Positions 25,055 to 32,514 of a DNA stretch of 32,570 bases are shown here, one piece after another. The stretch is from Caryophanales bacterium. Its GTDB lineage: Bacteria; Bacillota_I; Bacilli_A; RFN20; CAG-288. The DNA lies in NCBI GenBank assembly GCA_021621525.1, contig JAJVUU010000019.1, positions 1 to 32,570 on the forward strand. Direction: 5' to 3'. The notes under the pieces were generated by a model. It ran no database searches and was not told the DNA's origin. It saw only the letters and a list, made by a program, of their open reading frames with translations. Within the stretch, counting starts at the first letter, position 1. Each line of letters opens with the position of its first letter. The position numbers and the translations under genes were made by a program.

Positions 25055-25249
25055 ATGCCAAAGATGAAGAGTAAGCGCGGCGCCGTCAAGAGATTCAAGT
25101 TTACGGCAACTGGTAAGATCAAAAAATGGAATCAAAACACCGGGCACTTGTCTCACAACAAGACTCACAAAATGATCCGTCACAACAGAAAAGCCAGATA
25201 TCTGAATTCTGTCCAGACCAAGAAGATGACTGCTTTGGTCAGCAAGTAA
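25055..25249 (+). CDS. rpmI: 50S ribosomal protein L35
   Basis: The product is a 64-residue basic protein of the large subunit with typical features: MPKMKSKRGAVKRFKFTATGK at the start and a Lys/Arg-rich, His-containing middle (HLSHNKTHKMIRHNRK). AGGAGGG overlaps the infC stop region and is 7 bases before the ATG, so it is tightly linked to infC. Control is shared with infC and rplT through the leader. Confidence 0.98.
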   Translation: MPKMKSKRGAVKRFKFTATGKIKKWNQNTGHLSHNKTHKMIRHNRKARYLNSVQTKKMTALVSK

Positions 25250-25265
25250 AAGAGAGGTTACCAAA

Positions 25266-25622
25266 ATGAGAGTTAAAAGAGGCACAGTCCGCCACGACAA
25301 TCGTAAGCGTATTTTAAAGAGAGCTGAAGGCTATTTCGGTTCCAGACACAAGCTTTACAAAACTGCTAAGGAAGCAGTCTTGAAGGCCGATGCACATTCC
25401 TTCAACGGACGTAAGGAAAGAAAGCAGGATTTCCGTAAGCTTTGGATCAGACGTATCAGCGCCGGTTGCAAGCTCAATGGAATTTCCTATTCCCAGTTCA
25501 TGTTCGGTCTCAAGCTTAGCAACATCGAGCTTAACCGCAAGATGCTCTCCGAGCTTGCCAGCACCAATCCGGAACAGTTCAAATCCCTTTGCGACACTGC
25601 CAAGGCTGCTATTACAAAGTAA
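25266..25622 (+). CDS. rplT: 50S ribosomal protein L20
   Basis: The product is a 118-residue protein that binds 23S rRNA early in 50S assembly and, in Firmicutes, represses its own operon through the leader RNA. Family marks: MRVKRGTVRHDNRKRILKRA, AEGYFGSRHKLYKTAKEAV and the C-terminal half with LWIRRISAGCKLNGISYSQF and LNRKMLSELA. Length is normal. AGAGAGG lies 8 bases before the ATG, 16 bases after rpmI. It is followed by the operon terminator. Confidence 0.98.
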   Translation: MRVKRGTVRHDNRKRILKRAEGYFGSRHKLYKTAKEAVLKADAHSFNGRKERKQDFRKLWIRRISAGCKLNGISYSQFMFGLKLSNIELNRKMLSELASTNPEQFKSLCDTAKAAITK

Positions 25623-25641
25623 TCAAAAAAACACAATCATC

Positions 25642-25687
25642 CTGCCAGACCCATTTGCTTCCATGCAAATAAGTCTGGCAGTTTTTT
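25642..25687 (+). terminator. Terminator of infC-rpmI-rplT
   Basis: CTGCCAGAC (25642-25650) pairs with GTCTGGCAG (25673-25681), with an inner ATTTGC/GCAAAT stem in the loop, followed by TTTTTT. Confidence 0.95.
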
Positions 25688-25787
25688 AATGATTGATTCA
25701 TCGATGCCTAAGTTTAAAAATATTTTAAAAAAACATTTAAAAACGTGACCTCCTGCACAATATAAGAGTGAAGGAGAAAAACCATGG

Positions 25788-26915
25788 ATGAGCATCTTGT
25801 ATCGCGCTTATAAGTATCGAATCTATCCGAATCAAAAGCAGAAGGTCGCTTTGGCGAAAACGTTCGGATGCTGTAGAAAAATCTATAATCTGATGTTGTC
25901 CGAAACGAATGATTTCTATAAGAAGACAGGAAAGCTGCCACAATTGTCCATAGAGAAATATTTCACGGATTATCCATATCTTATGGAAGTTGACCGAAGT
26001 GCCTTGTATTGTGAAAAGTTCCACCTCTCTGATGCTTTCCGGTATTACTTCAATATTGAAGGAAGAGGATATCCGAAATTCAAGTCCTATAAAAGCTTTC
26101 GAAAATCCTATACGACCAAAAGTTATAGGGAAAATGTCAAAGTCATGGATAAGGGCATTCTTTTGCCGTTCATCGGACTGGTCAAAGCCAAAATCTATAA
26201 GCAGCTACCAGACATGGCATATTTGAATTCGGCTACTGTTTCAGTAGAGGCAGATGGAAAATATTATGCATCCATTTTATTCAAATATGAGAAATCGATT
26301 ATTCCCATCCCTGTCTCCAGAAACAAAATCATAGGCCTCGATTATAAATCCAATGGTCTTTATATGAGCAGCAACGGTCGCATGCCCCAGGATTTTGAAA
26401 AATATTTCCGCAAGAACGAAAAGAAGATCGTCAAAGCCCAAAGGAAGCTGACACACAAAGTAATAGGTTCCAAGAATTATCAGAAGCAGCAGCAGGCAGT
26501 TGCAAAAATCTACAAAAAAATATCCAATCAAAGAAATTATTATCTGCATAGGCTCAGTGCCATGATGGCAAAGGCATGTGATGCCGTCTGCATTGAAGAT
26601 ATCAGCTTAAAGGAAATCAGCGTCAAAGGTTCCCGGCTTGGAAAATCGACCATGGACAACAGTTACCAGAAATTCCAGGCCATGCTGAATTACAAGCTTA
26701 CTGAAAAAGGAAAACATCTTATAAAAGTTGGCAAGTATTTCCCTTCGACTCAGATTTGCAGTCATTGTGGGAGAAGGCACAGACTGAAGCTGTCAGAAAG
26801 AAAATTCATATGTCCGTGCGGTATGTCAATCGACAGGGATTTCAATGCAGCCATCAATATCAAAGAAGAAGGCACCCATATCATGGAAAAAGAAGGCGTA
26901 AAATTAATCGATTGA
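25788..26915 (+). CDS. tnpB: RNA-guided DNA endonuclease TnpB
   Basis: The product is a 375-residue protein of the family ancestral to Cas12, cutting DNA under the guidance of an omega-RNA made from the element's own 3' end. The N-terminus YRAYKYRIYPNQKQKVAL is typical. The wedge/REC part runs to about 175. The split RuvC nuclease has Asp185 in IGLDYKSNG, Glu270 in VCIEDISLK and DRDFNAA (349-355), so the triad looks intact. A zinc finger sits before the last motif: ICSHCG (Cys324, Cys327), then ICPCG (Cys342, Cys344), with one residue fewer than the commonest CxxC spacing. AAGGAG is 11 bases from the ATG. An ATG three bases upstream is out of frame. Length and motifs suggest an active enzyme, not a decayed copy. 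Confidence 0.95.
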   Translation: MSILYRAYKYRIYPNQKQKVALAKTFGCCRKIYNLMLSETNDFYKKTGKLPQLSIEKYFTDYPYLMEVDRSALYCEKFHLSDAFRYYFNIEGRGYPKFKSYKSFRKSYTTKSYRENVKVMDKGILLPFIGLVKAKIYKQLPDMAYLNSATVSVEADGKYYASILFKYEKSIIPIPVSRNKIIGLDYKSNGLYMSSNGRMPQDFEKYFRKNEKKIVKAQRKLTHKVIGSKNYQKQQQAVAKIYKKISNQRNYYLHRLSAMMAKACDAVCIEDISLKEISVKGSRLGKSTMDNSYQKFQAMLNYKLTEKGKHLIKVGKYFPSTQICSHCGRRHRLKLSERKFICPCGMSIDRDFNAAINIKEEGTHIMEKEGVKLID

Positions 26916-27039
26916 TTTCCTCTAGGGTCGGCCAGACCCGATGTCAAGCCTATGGACATCTCTCACGGGCTGATAGGAAATCATCAGTCAAGACAGGGGT
27001 GGGTGAAGTAGGAAGTCGTTTTTCGACGTGGGTATCCAA
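26914..27039 (+). ncRNA. Predicted omega-RNA (reRNA) scaffold of the TnpB element
   Basis: The non-coding stretch immediately after tnpB is strongly structured. GATTTCCT (26914-26921) pairs with AGGAAATC (26975-26982) and encloses hairpins GGGTC/GACCC (26925-26939) and GATGTC/GACATC (26940-26960). A G-rich tract and a terminal hairpin GTCG-TTTTT-CGAC (27015-27027) follow. In TnpB systems the omega-RNA overlaps the end of tnpB and its guide is the sequence just past the element's right end. The exact 5' and 3' ends are not determined. Confidence 0.7.
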
Positions 27040-27121
27040 GTGGAATCAGAAAAAAGGGCTGTCAGTAACTTTGGTTCATTATTGCCAAGGTCCATACTGA
27101 CAGCCTTTTTTCTGATTCCAC
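27040..27121. repeat. 82-nt near-perfect palindrome next to the TnpB right end
   Basis: The left arm 27040-27067 (starting GTGGAATCAG) and right arm 27095-27121 are reverse complements over 27 of 28 positions (GGG against CC). The loop region also pairs partly: CTTTGG against CCAAGG. Each arm contains an A6/T6 run directly outside GGGCTGTCAGTA, so the core is an intrinsic terminator in both directions, extended by 10 bp of outer stem that a terminator would not need. Confidence 0.9.
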
Positions 27122-27254
27122 AACACAAAGGTTTAAAAACCGGACACACCCACCTATAAAAGATAATCCGAAAACATATTTTTTCCAAAAGAGAACAATT
27201 CTATATCTTCTTATGGCAGAAGTTTGTCATAAAAATTCTCGTTCTTTGGTATTT
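27122..27254. other. Intergenic region downstream of thiI
   Basis: I see no coding sequence, promoter or clear terminator in these 133 bases; thiI has no obvious terminator unless the palindrome at 27040-27121 serves as one. Confidence 0.4.
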
Positions 27255-28436
27255 TCAGAATTCCTCTTCTTCCGTCTTGGAAATATGTTCAGCCTTCGTA
27301 TTCTTGACGCAGTCATGAACCATGGTCTTCCAATCAAAGGAATCCTCTATTTCATGGACTTTGTCAAGATTCGGATGCGTGACAGGATCCTTCAAAGTAA
27401 AGATCGTACAGCAATCTTCATAAGGACGAATCGAAATATCATACGTTCCGATATCCTTGGAAAGATCGATGATCTCCGTTTTATCATAGGTGGCCAATGG
27501 ACGGATAAACGGATGCTGTCCAACTTCTTCGATAACCTGCAAGCTATAAAGTGTCTGGGAAGCAACCTGACCGATGGATTCTCCACCGGAAAGAACAAGA
27601 TCGTTATGCTTGAACGCAATGCTATCTGCAATACGAAGCATCATTCTTCGCATGATCGTCACACAATAGCTCGGTCCGGCAACTTCATATATCTTTCTTT
27701 CCAGGTCTGTAAACGGGACAATGTATAACTTTATATCGGGCTGATAATCATTGAGCACATGCAACAGGTCATGGATTTTGTCGATGACGGCCTGAGAAGT
27801 ATATGGCGGTGCAGCAAAATGGATGCATTCAAGCTTGACACCTCTTTTCATCATCAAATATGCCGCAACAGGAGAATCTATTCCTCCAGAAAGAAGGCAC
27901 AAGGATTTTCCGGCAATTCCCAACGGATATCCGCCAAGACCTTTTTCCTTGATTCCATAAACATAGGCAGCCTCCTCGCGGACATAGACTTCAATCAAAA
28001 TATCCGGATGATGGACATCGACTTTTGCACCATCCGTATGAGTCAGAACATATGCACCGACTTTTCTTGAAATATCATCGGAATGGATGGGAAAAGACTT
28101 GTCCGCTCTTTTTGTCGCTATTTTAAACGTTGACACACCTGATTTCAAATACAGGCCAAGTGCTTCCTTGGAAATCTCATCCATATCTTTGCTGACGCTT
28201 CTTGCCAAGGCAAAAGAACCGATTCCCGAAACCTTCTTCAGTTTCTTTTTGACCTCATCATAACTTTCCCCGTTGAGCAATATATAGATATGGTCTTTTT
28301 TGATTTCATAAGTCAAAGACGGAAAATCCTTCAAGGCATATTTGATGTTCTTACCAAGAAGGCGAATGAAATCCATGATATTTCTGCCTTTTGTCCCAAG
28401 CTCTCCAAAAAAGACAATAATCATATCAGTATTCAT
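27255..28436 (-). CDS. thiI: tRNA sulfurtransferase ThiI
   Basis: The product is a 393-residue enzyme that adenylates and thiolates U8 of tRNA to 4-thiouridine; in many bacteria it also serves thiamine synthesis. An N-terminal ferredoxin-like/THUMP region (about 1-165) precedes the PP-loop ATPase with SGGIDSP (183-189), GGESIGQVASQT (284-295) and a conserved DCC (341-343) near the position of the catalytic Cys of longer ThiI. There is no C-terminal rhodanese domain, as in the short Firmicutes form, where sulfur comes directly from a dedicated desulfurase. Its ATG directly abuts the stop codon of the upstream cysteine desulfurase gene, with AGGAG 9 bases before the start, so the pair is coupled. 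Confidence 0.96.
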   Translation of the reverse strand: MNTDMIIVFFGELGTKGRNIMDFIRLLGKNIKYALKDFPSLTYEIKKDHIYILLNGESYDEVKKKLKKVSGIGSFALARSVSKDMDEISKEALGLYLKSGVSTFKIATKRADKSFPIHSDDISRKVGAYVLTHTDGAKVDVHHPDILIEVYVREEAAYVYGIKEKGLGGYPLGIAGKSLCLLSGGIDSPVAAYLMMKRGVKLECIHFAAPPYTSQAVIDKIHDLLHVLNDYQPDIKLYIVPFTDLERKIYEVAGPSYCVTIMRRMMLRIADSIAFKHNDLVLSGGESIGQVASQTLYSLQVIEEVGQHPFIRPLATYDKTEIIDLSKDIGTYDISIRPYEDCCTIFTLKDPVTHPNLDKVHEIEDSFDWKTMVHDCVKNTKAEHISKTEEEEF

Positions 28437-29564
28437 TTAGTTTCTCTCCTTGATATCATGCAGTTCTTTTTTCAAAATCCGAATAAACTCTTCCGCCTGT
28501 GCTATCTCTTCCGTTCCCGAAAAAGAAAGGCGTAAGGCATTGCTGGCAATAACATCATCAAAACCCGCATTGTGAATCACATCAGAATAGCCAGCTTCTT
28601 TGGACGAGCATGCCGACTTCGTCGACACATATACACCATCATTGCTGAGAGCTTCAGCAATCACACTACCTTTATGTTCCCTCAAAGCAAAGGAAAGAAT
28701 AAAGGGAGATGCATTCTCCGGCGACAAAATTTCAACTTCATCAATGCCAGACAATTCCTTCCGTAAATAATCGTTCAGTTTCCTAGCCTTTTCTTTCCTG
28801 GCGTCTTTTGTCTGAAGAGACATACGTAAAGCACTTGCCAAGGCACAATCCAAAGCAGTGGCACTGGTCCCTGCACGATATCCCATCTCCTGGCTTCCAC
28901 CAAGAATCTGTCTATCGACTTCTATACCCTTTTTCTTGATCAGGACACCACTCCCCCGAAGTCCACCGATTTTATGGCCTGAAAACGTCATCAAGTCATA
29001 ATCCGCTGAATCAAGTTCTTCCTTCCCGATACACTGCGTGGCATCAACATGGAAAACAGCTTTGCTATCTTGCAACATCTCATGAATCTCATGAATTGGG
29101 AAACGATACCCGACTTCATTGTTGACAGCCATGACAGAAACAAGAGAAGTATGTTGATTCAACGACTTTTTTAGCTGTTCCAAATCGAGATTGCCATCTT
29201 TATCATAGTCAAGATATATGACTTCGAATCCCTCTTTTTCCAATTCCTGAAAAACATTGGTAACACTGGGATGTTCCGCCTTCGTAGTGATCAACCTATT
29301 GGCCCAACCTCTGTTATGATAGGCAACACCCTTGATTGCGAGGTTGTTTCCCTCACTGGCACCGGACGTAAAGATGACTTCATCCGTATGAACGTTAAGA
29401 TATTTGGCAACTTGTGACCTTGCTTTCTCCAGAATGCCATTGGCAAGGAAGCCTAATCCGTGATTACTCGAAGGATTGCCATAATATTCCATCGTGATTT
29501 TATCAAAAACCTTTAGCGCCTCGTCATAAGGTTTGACAGTTGCAGCACAATCAAAATAAACCAT
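28437..29564 (-). CDS. Cysteine desulfurase (NifS/IscS family), partner of ThiI
   Basis: The product is a 375-residue PLP enzyme taking sulfur from cysteine as a persulfide. Key residues: His98 in TTKAEHPS, Asp174 in FHVDATQ, the PLP Lys198 in SGHKIGGLRGSG, and the persulfide Cys319 in STKSACSS. It belongs to class I with a flexible active-site loop. The gene ends flush with the thiI start codon. This matches the NifZ-ThiI pair of Bacillus subtilis, in which a dedicated desulfurase feeds ThiI directly. The role is therefore likely tRNA thiolation and not general Fe-S assembly, though that is inference. GAGG is 8 bases before the ATG. It has its own promoter after the terminator of the upstream gene. 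Confidence 0.95.
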   Translation of the reverse strand: MVYFDCAATVKPYDEALKVFDKITMEYYGNPSSNHGLGFLANGILEKARSQVAKYLNVHTDEVIFTSGASEGNNLAIKGVAYHNRGWANRLITTKAEHPSVTNVFQELEKEGFEVIYLDYDKDGNLDLEQLKKSLNQHTSLVSVMAVNNEVGYRFPIHEIHEMLQDSKAVFHVDATQCIGKEELDSADYDLMTFSGHKIGGLRGSGVLIKKKGIEVDRQILGGSQEMGYRAGTSATALDCALASALRMSLQTKDARKEKARKLNDYLRKELSGIDEVEILSPENASPFILSFALREHKGSVIAEALSNDGVYVSTKSACSSKEAGYSDVIHNAGFDDVIASNALRLSFSGTEEIAQAEEFIRILKKELHDIKERN

Positions 29565-29591
29565 GAAAAAAACCTCACTGAAGATAAATCA

Positions 29592-29620
29592 TTATATAAC
29601 AAACAAATAGATGATTTAAC
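29592..29620 (-). promoter_or_regulatory. Promoter of the desulfurase-thiI operon
   Basis: On the minus strand: -35 TTAAAT (29620-29615), a 17-base spacer, and perfect -10 TATAAT (29597-29592), 27 bases before the start codon. The -35 is weak. Confidence 0.6.
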
Positions 29621-29634
29621 TTTAATTCTTTATA

Positions 29635-29657
29635 AAAGGCAACCATTCGGTTGCCTG
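29635..29657 (-). terminator. Terminator after the EzrA-like gene
   Basis: On the minus strand, AGGCAACC, loop GAAT and GGTTGCCT form a perfect 8-bp stem followed by TTTATAA. It lies six bases after the stop codon of the EzrA-like gene. Confidence 0.85.
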
Positions 29658-29663
29658 AACGCA

Positions 29664-31373
29664 TTAAGCTGTAGGAGAAAATCTCTTGACAACATCCAAG
29701 GCGATACCGGATGCCCTCTGAAAATCACCTTCGGAAAACGCCTTTTCAGCCTGATCAAGCAAAGCTCTTGAATCTGAATAGTCAACTCTATAGAAATTCG
29801 CATAGACAATACTTGTTTCCGCCTTGTCTGACTCAGCCTTGGCATTGACAATAGAAGATATGAAGCCTTCAACAGATTCCTTGAATGGTTTGAAAAGGGA
29901 TACCGCTTTAGGAACATCAATAGGCTGATTCAAAACAATTTTCGAAATATCTTCGATTTTTTGGAAGTCTTCCGTAAAAACATCTTTGATGGATTTGGTG
30001 TAGGAAGGAACATCGATTTCCTTGACTATGTTTCTGGCCTTCTTCAAATTGACATAGCATTCCCTCAATCCCATGAACACTTCATTTGAATCATTTTTCA
30101 GGGAAGTGAGATACGCATCATAATCATCCATGACTCGAATCGCCTTATTCATCTCATTATCCATGTCAGTCATCTTTCTCGTAATGACAAGATAAGGTTG
30201 TCTGGCTGAAGTGTCTAGATAGGAATCCAATTCTCTCTTCAAAATACCGATGGACTCAATATCAGCTTTCAGTGCCTGCATCTGACTGACATATTTGTTA
30301 TCAAGAACAAAGGCCCTTTGATAGGCAGAAAGCTGGTTCATCATCCTAGCATATCTCTTTTCAACGCCGAACGAAGAATCAGATAAGGAGTTTTGCTTCG
30401 AAAAATAGGTCTCTTTAGCTCTTCTTTCCTCATCGAATCCGGCAAGAATATCCGTGATTTCGGTTTGAATGGCTTGGATTTCTTCTTGTATTCCACGGAT
30501 ATCGAGATACATCAACTGTGCCTGCATCTTCTTGACCCGTTCTCTCATATCAGCTATTTTTTCTTCGACATGCATCTCATAGACAATGAAGCCTTCATCC
30601 AACATCTGCTGATAACTTTCCTGCAGCTTGTTCAGTTTATCAGGAAGAACGGTATCCACGGACACCTCAAGAAGAGGAAGCTTGTCAAGAACAGACAAAA
30701 CAGCATCAAATAGTTTGTCCAAGCGTTCCAGGACTTTTTTTGCATCAGCAAAATTAGCATGGTCCGCCTGACCATCGAATTCATCAAAGCCCTTTTCAGC
30801 ACTATGGAATATTCTTTCAAAGGATTTATCAAGAGGTTTGAGCTCCGTCTCGTGATCCTGATAGAAAGAAGAAATGTTCCTATATTTTCCTTTGACGACA
30901 ACAGCCGAAGAATGAACATCCGTATCTTCTTGCAGAATAGAAGTCAATTCACCATTGAAATTACAAACGGAGACTTCAAAATCACGAACGGATTGGTTGC
31001 ATTCCCCTTCGAGAGCCTTATATTCCTTGTAATTCTTTTCCTTGACAAAAGTATCCAAGGAAGAAAGACAAGTTTCTACATCCTTGTCTCTTCTATTCAA
31101 AATCTCATCATACTGCTTTTGACGTTCCTGGTAGCTCGCAGCAAAATAATCACTGTATTCACCAAGGACTTTCAAACGGTTGACCATGTTCTTACAATCC
31201 GTGGTCAACTGAAGATGATACGTATCATAAGTCTTCCTTAAATTGATAGAGGCAGACTTGAACCTCCTCTTATAGAAGAAAATTCCAAGAAATACGGCAA
31301 GAGCAGCACAAAGAACACAGGCAATGACGATAGAAGTGATTCCTACAGCACTGATCAATAAATAAACACGCAT
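29664..31373 (-). CDS. ezrA: EzrA-like septation ring regulator
   Basis: The product is a 569-residue protein with one N-terminal membrane helix (about 5-34), a basic stop (YKRR) and a long all-helical cytoplasmic part with heptad-rich coiled-coil/spectrin-like repeats, as in EzrA, which restrains FtsZ ring assembly and links it to wall synthesis. Length is that of EzrA. The C-terminus (523-569) matches the family best: VYANFYRVDYSDSRALLDQA then EKAFSEGDFQRASGIALDVV. The conserved NRYR patch appears as NFYR and its preceding Gln is missing. No good Shine-Dalgarno precedes the ATG. It starts 24 bases after the LacI-type regulator, probably in the same transcript, and ends in a terminator. Confidence 0.8.
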   Translation of the reverse strand: MRVYLLISAVGITSIVIACVLCAALAVFLGIFFYKRRFKSASINLRKTYDTYHLQLTTDCKNMVNRLKVLGEYSDYFAASYQERQKQYDEILNRRDKDVETCLSSLDTFVKEKNYKEYKALEGECNQSVRDFEVSVCNFNGELTSILQEDTDVHSSAVVVKGKYRNISSFYQDHETELKPLDKSFERIFHSAEKGFDEFDGQADHANFADAKKVLERLDKLFDAVLSVLDKLPLLEVSVDTVLPDKLNKLQESYQQMLDEGFIVYEMHVEEKIADMRERVKKMQAQLMYLDIRGIQEEIQAIQTEITDILAGFDEERRAKETYFSKQNSLSDSSFGVEKRYARMMNQLSAYQRAFVLDNKYVSQMQALKADIESIGILKRELDSYLDTSARQPYLVITRKMTDMDNEMNKAIRVMDDYDAYLTSLKNDSNEVFMGLRECYVNLKKARNIVKEIDVPSYTKSIKDVFTEDFQKIEDISKIVLNQPIDVPKAVSLFKPFKESVEGFISSIVNAKAESDKAETSIVYANFYRVDYSDSRALLDQAEKAFSEGDFQRASGIALDVVKRFSPTA

Positions 31374-31397
31374 GCTCGGAAAACCTTGCCTTCCAAT

Positions 31398-32411
31398 TTA
31401 CTTCGTGGTTTCTCTCTTATTGAATGTTGCACGGATCTTAAATGTCTTTTGCTTGACAACTTCCGGTTCATTGAGAAGCTTGGTGAGCATTCTGACAGCG
31501 ATGGAGCCAACTTTGAACATATCAATAGAGAAGCTTGAAACCTGTGGACGGACAATATAGGAATACTTCGAACCAATCTCTGCAAGAACCTGGACATCTT
31601 CCGGAATCCTAAGACCGGACTCCTGGGCAGCATTGACAACAGCAGCAGCCAAGGAATCTCTCGGGGCAACAAAATATCCACTCTTGTGTGTCTTGAAGAA
31701 TTCCTTCATGCCAGCATAGACAATGCCATAGGAATCATTGAATTGGACAGTATGGATGTGTTTTCCGTTATTGTCGGCATACTCCTTAAGTCCATCTCTG
31801 ATTTCATCGAGCATCTTGCCCTGGTTGACGATGTCGAGAAGATAGACATCATCATTGCCTTGCATAAGGTGCTCCTTGACGACATCCATGACCGGATCCT
31901 TATATTCGATGATGATGCTTCCAAGAGCTTCACCCTCCATGTCATGGCCGACAACGATAAGCGGAATATGATAATTCTGAATAGAACGTATTTCATCCGT
32001 ACCAAGCTCATCATCATAGATGACTGCTCCGTCAACATGGCTTTTAATCAAGGATTCAATCATCTGGGCAGCATCTTCCTTGGTTCTCTTGGTCACGAAA
32101 ATAGAAGTGATATAGCCATAGATTTTGGCAATATCAATCATTCCGTCAAGCATGTTGGATACGTAGGAATAGCCTGTAGACGGAATCATGATACCGATAT
32201 TCGTAGACTTGGAATTGGCCAATCCCTGGGCAAGGGCGCTCGGTTTGTATCCAAGACGCTGAATAGCATCATTGACAGCTTTCCTGGTCTTTTCCGTGAC
32301 ATTCGGATGATTGTTGATGACACGGCTTACCGTGGCAAGGGAAACACCGGCAACCTTTGCAACCTCGTAGATGGTGACACGGTCTTTGTACATTTTTTTG
32401 TTATCTTCCAT
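31398..32411 (-). CDS. LacI family regulator, CcpA-like
   Basis: The product is a 337-residue DNA-binding regulator. The N-terminal helix-turn-helix and hinge helix follow the GalR/LacI consensus: VTIYEVAKVAGVSLATVSRV, then VINNHPNVTEKTRKAV, and YKPSALAQGLA. The periplasmic-binding-type effector domain starts with NIGIMIPS and ends in a segment (KYSYIVRPQVSSFSIDMFKVG) close to CcpA. CcpA mediates carbon catabolite control with HPr-Ser-P in Firmicutes, but a regulator of one sugar pathway cannot be excluded. The start at 32411 has GGGAGGAG 8 bases upstream; the longer frame adds six residues across that site. The leader holds hairpin CCAAGC-TAC-GCTTGG (32426-32440) touching the Shine-Dalgarno. 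A 24-bp palindrome precedes the promoter. Confidence 0.85.
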   Translation of the reverse strand: MEDNKKMYKDRVTIYEVAKVAGVSLATVSRVINNHPNVTEKTRKAVNDAIQRLGYKPSALAQGLANSKSTNIGIMIPSTGYSYVSNMLDGMIDIAKIYGYITSIFVTKRTKEDAAQMIESLIKSHVDGAVIYDDELGTDEIRSIQNYHIPLIVVGHDMEGEALGSIIIEYKDPVMDVVKEHLMQGNDDVYLLDIVNQGKMLDEIRDGLKEYADNNGKHIHTVQFNDSYGIVYAGMKEFFKTHKSGYFVAPRDSLAAAVVNAAQESGLRIPEDVQVLAEIGSKYSYIVRPQVSSFSIDMFKVGSIAVRMLTKLLNEPEVVKQKTFKIRATFNKRETTK

Positions 32412-32458
32412 AATCAATTCTCCTCCCAAGCGTAGCTTGGCTTTTCCTGATTGATACC

Positions 32459-32487
32459 ATTATATATGGAAGGGTTTTCGTAATCAA
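32459..32487 (-). promoter_or_regulatory. Promoter of the LacI-type regulator (and EzrA-like gene)
   Basis: On the minus strand: -35 TTGATT (32487-32482), a 17-base spacer and perfect -10 TATAAT (32464-32459), with transcript start expected about 40 bases before the ATG. Confidence 0.8.
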
Positions 32488-32490
32488 ACC

Positions 32491-32514
32491 ATTTATGAAA
32501 ATATTTTCATAAAT
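32491..32514. promoter_or_regulatory. 24-bp perfect palindrome, candidate LacI-family operator
   Basis: ATTTATGAAAAT (32491-32502) is followed directly by its exact reverse complement (32503-32514). The centre, TGAAAA-TA-TTTTCA on one strand, has the shape of a catabolite-responsive element (TGAAARCGYTTTCA type) but with TA in place of the central CG. It lies 3 bp upstream of the -35 of the regulator gene. Confidence 0.6.

Larger units (their letters stand above)
25788..27039 (+). mobile_element. IS200/IS605-family element, TnpB-only (IS1341-like); ends approximate
   Basis: The element consists of a tnpB gene and a structured 3' region, with no TnpA transposase gene in the window, so it could move only with a TnpA supplied elsewhere. 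It was inserted, or is fixed, between the rplT terminator and the large palindrome at 27040. I could not define the left end: A/T-rich DNA at about 25690-25770 has no clear hairpin. The right end is guessed from the GTCG-TTTTT-CGAC hairpin (27015-27027), which resembles the terminal structure of such elements. Confidence 0.65.

Noticed and set aside
31686..32435. 249-codon plus-strand frame opposite the LacI-type regulator
   Set aside because: Antisense shadow; the minus strand encodes a complete regulator.
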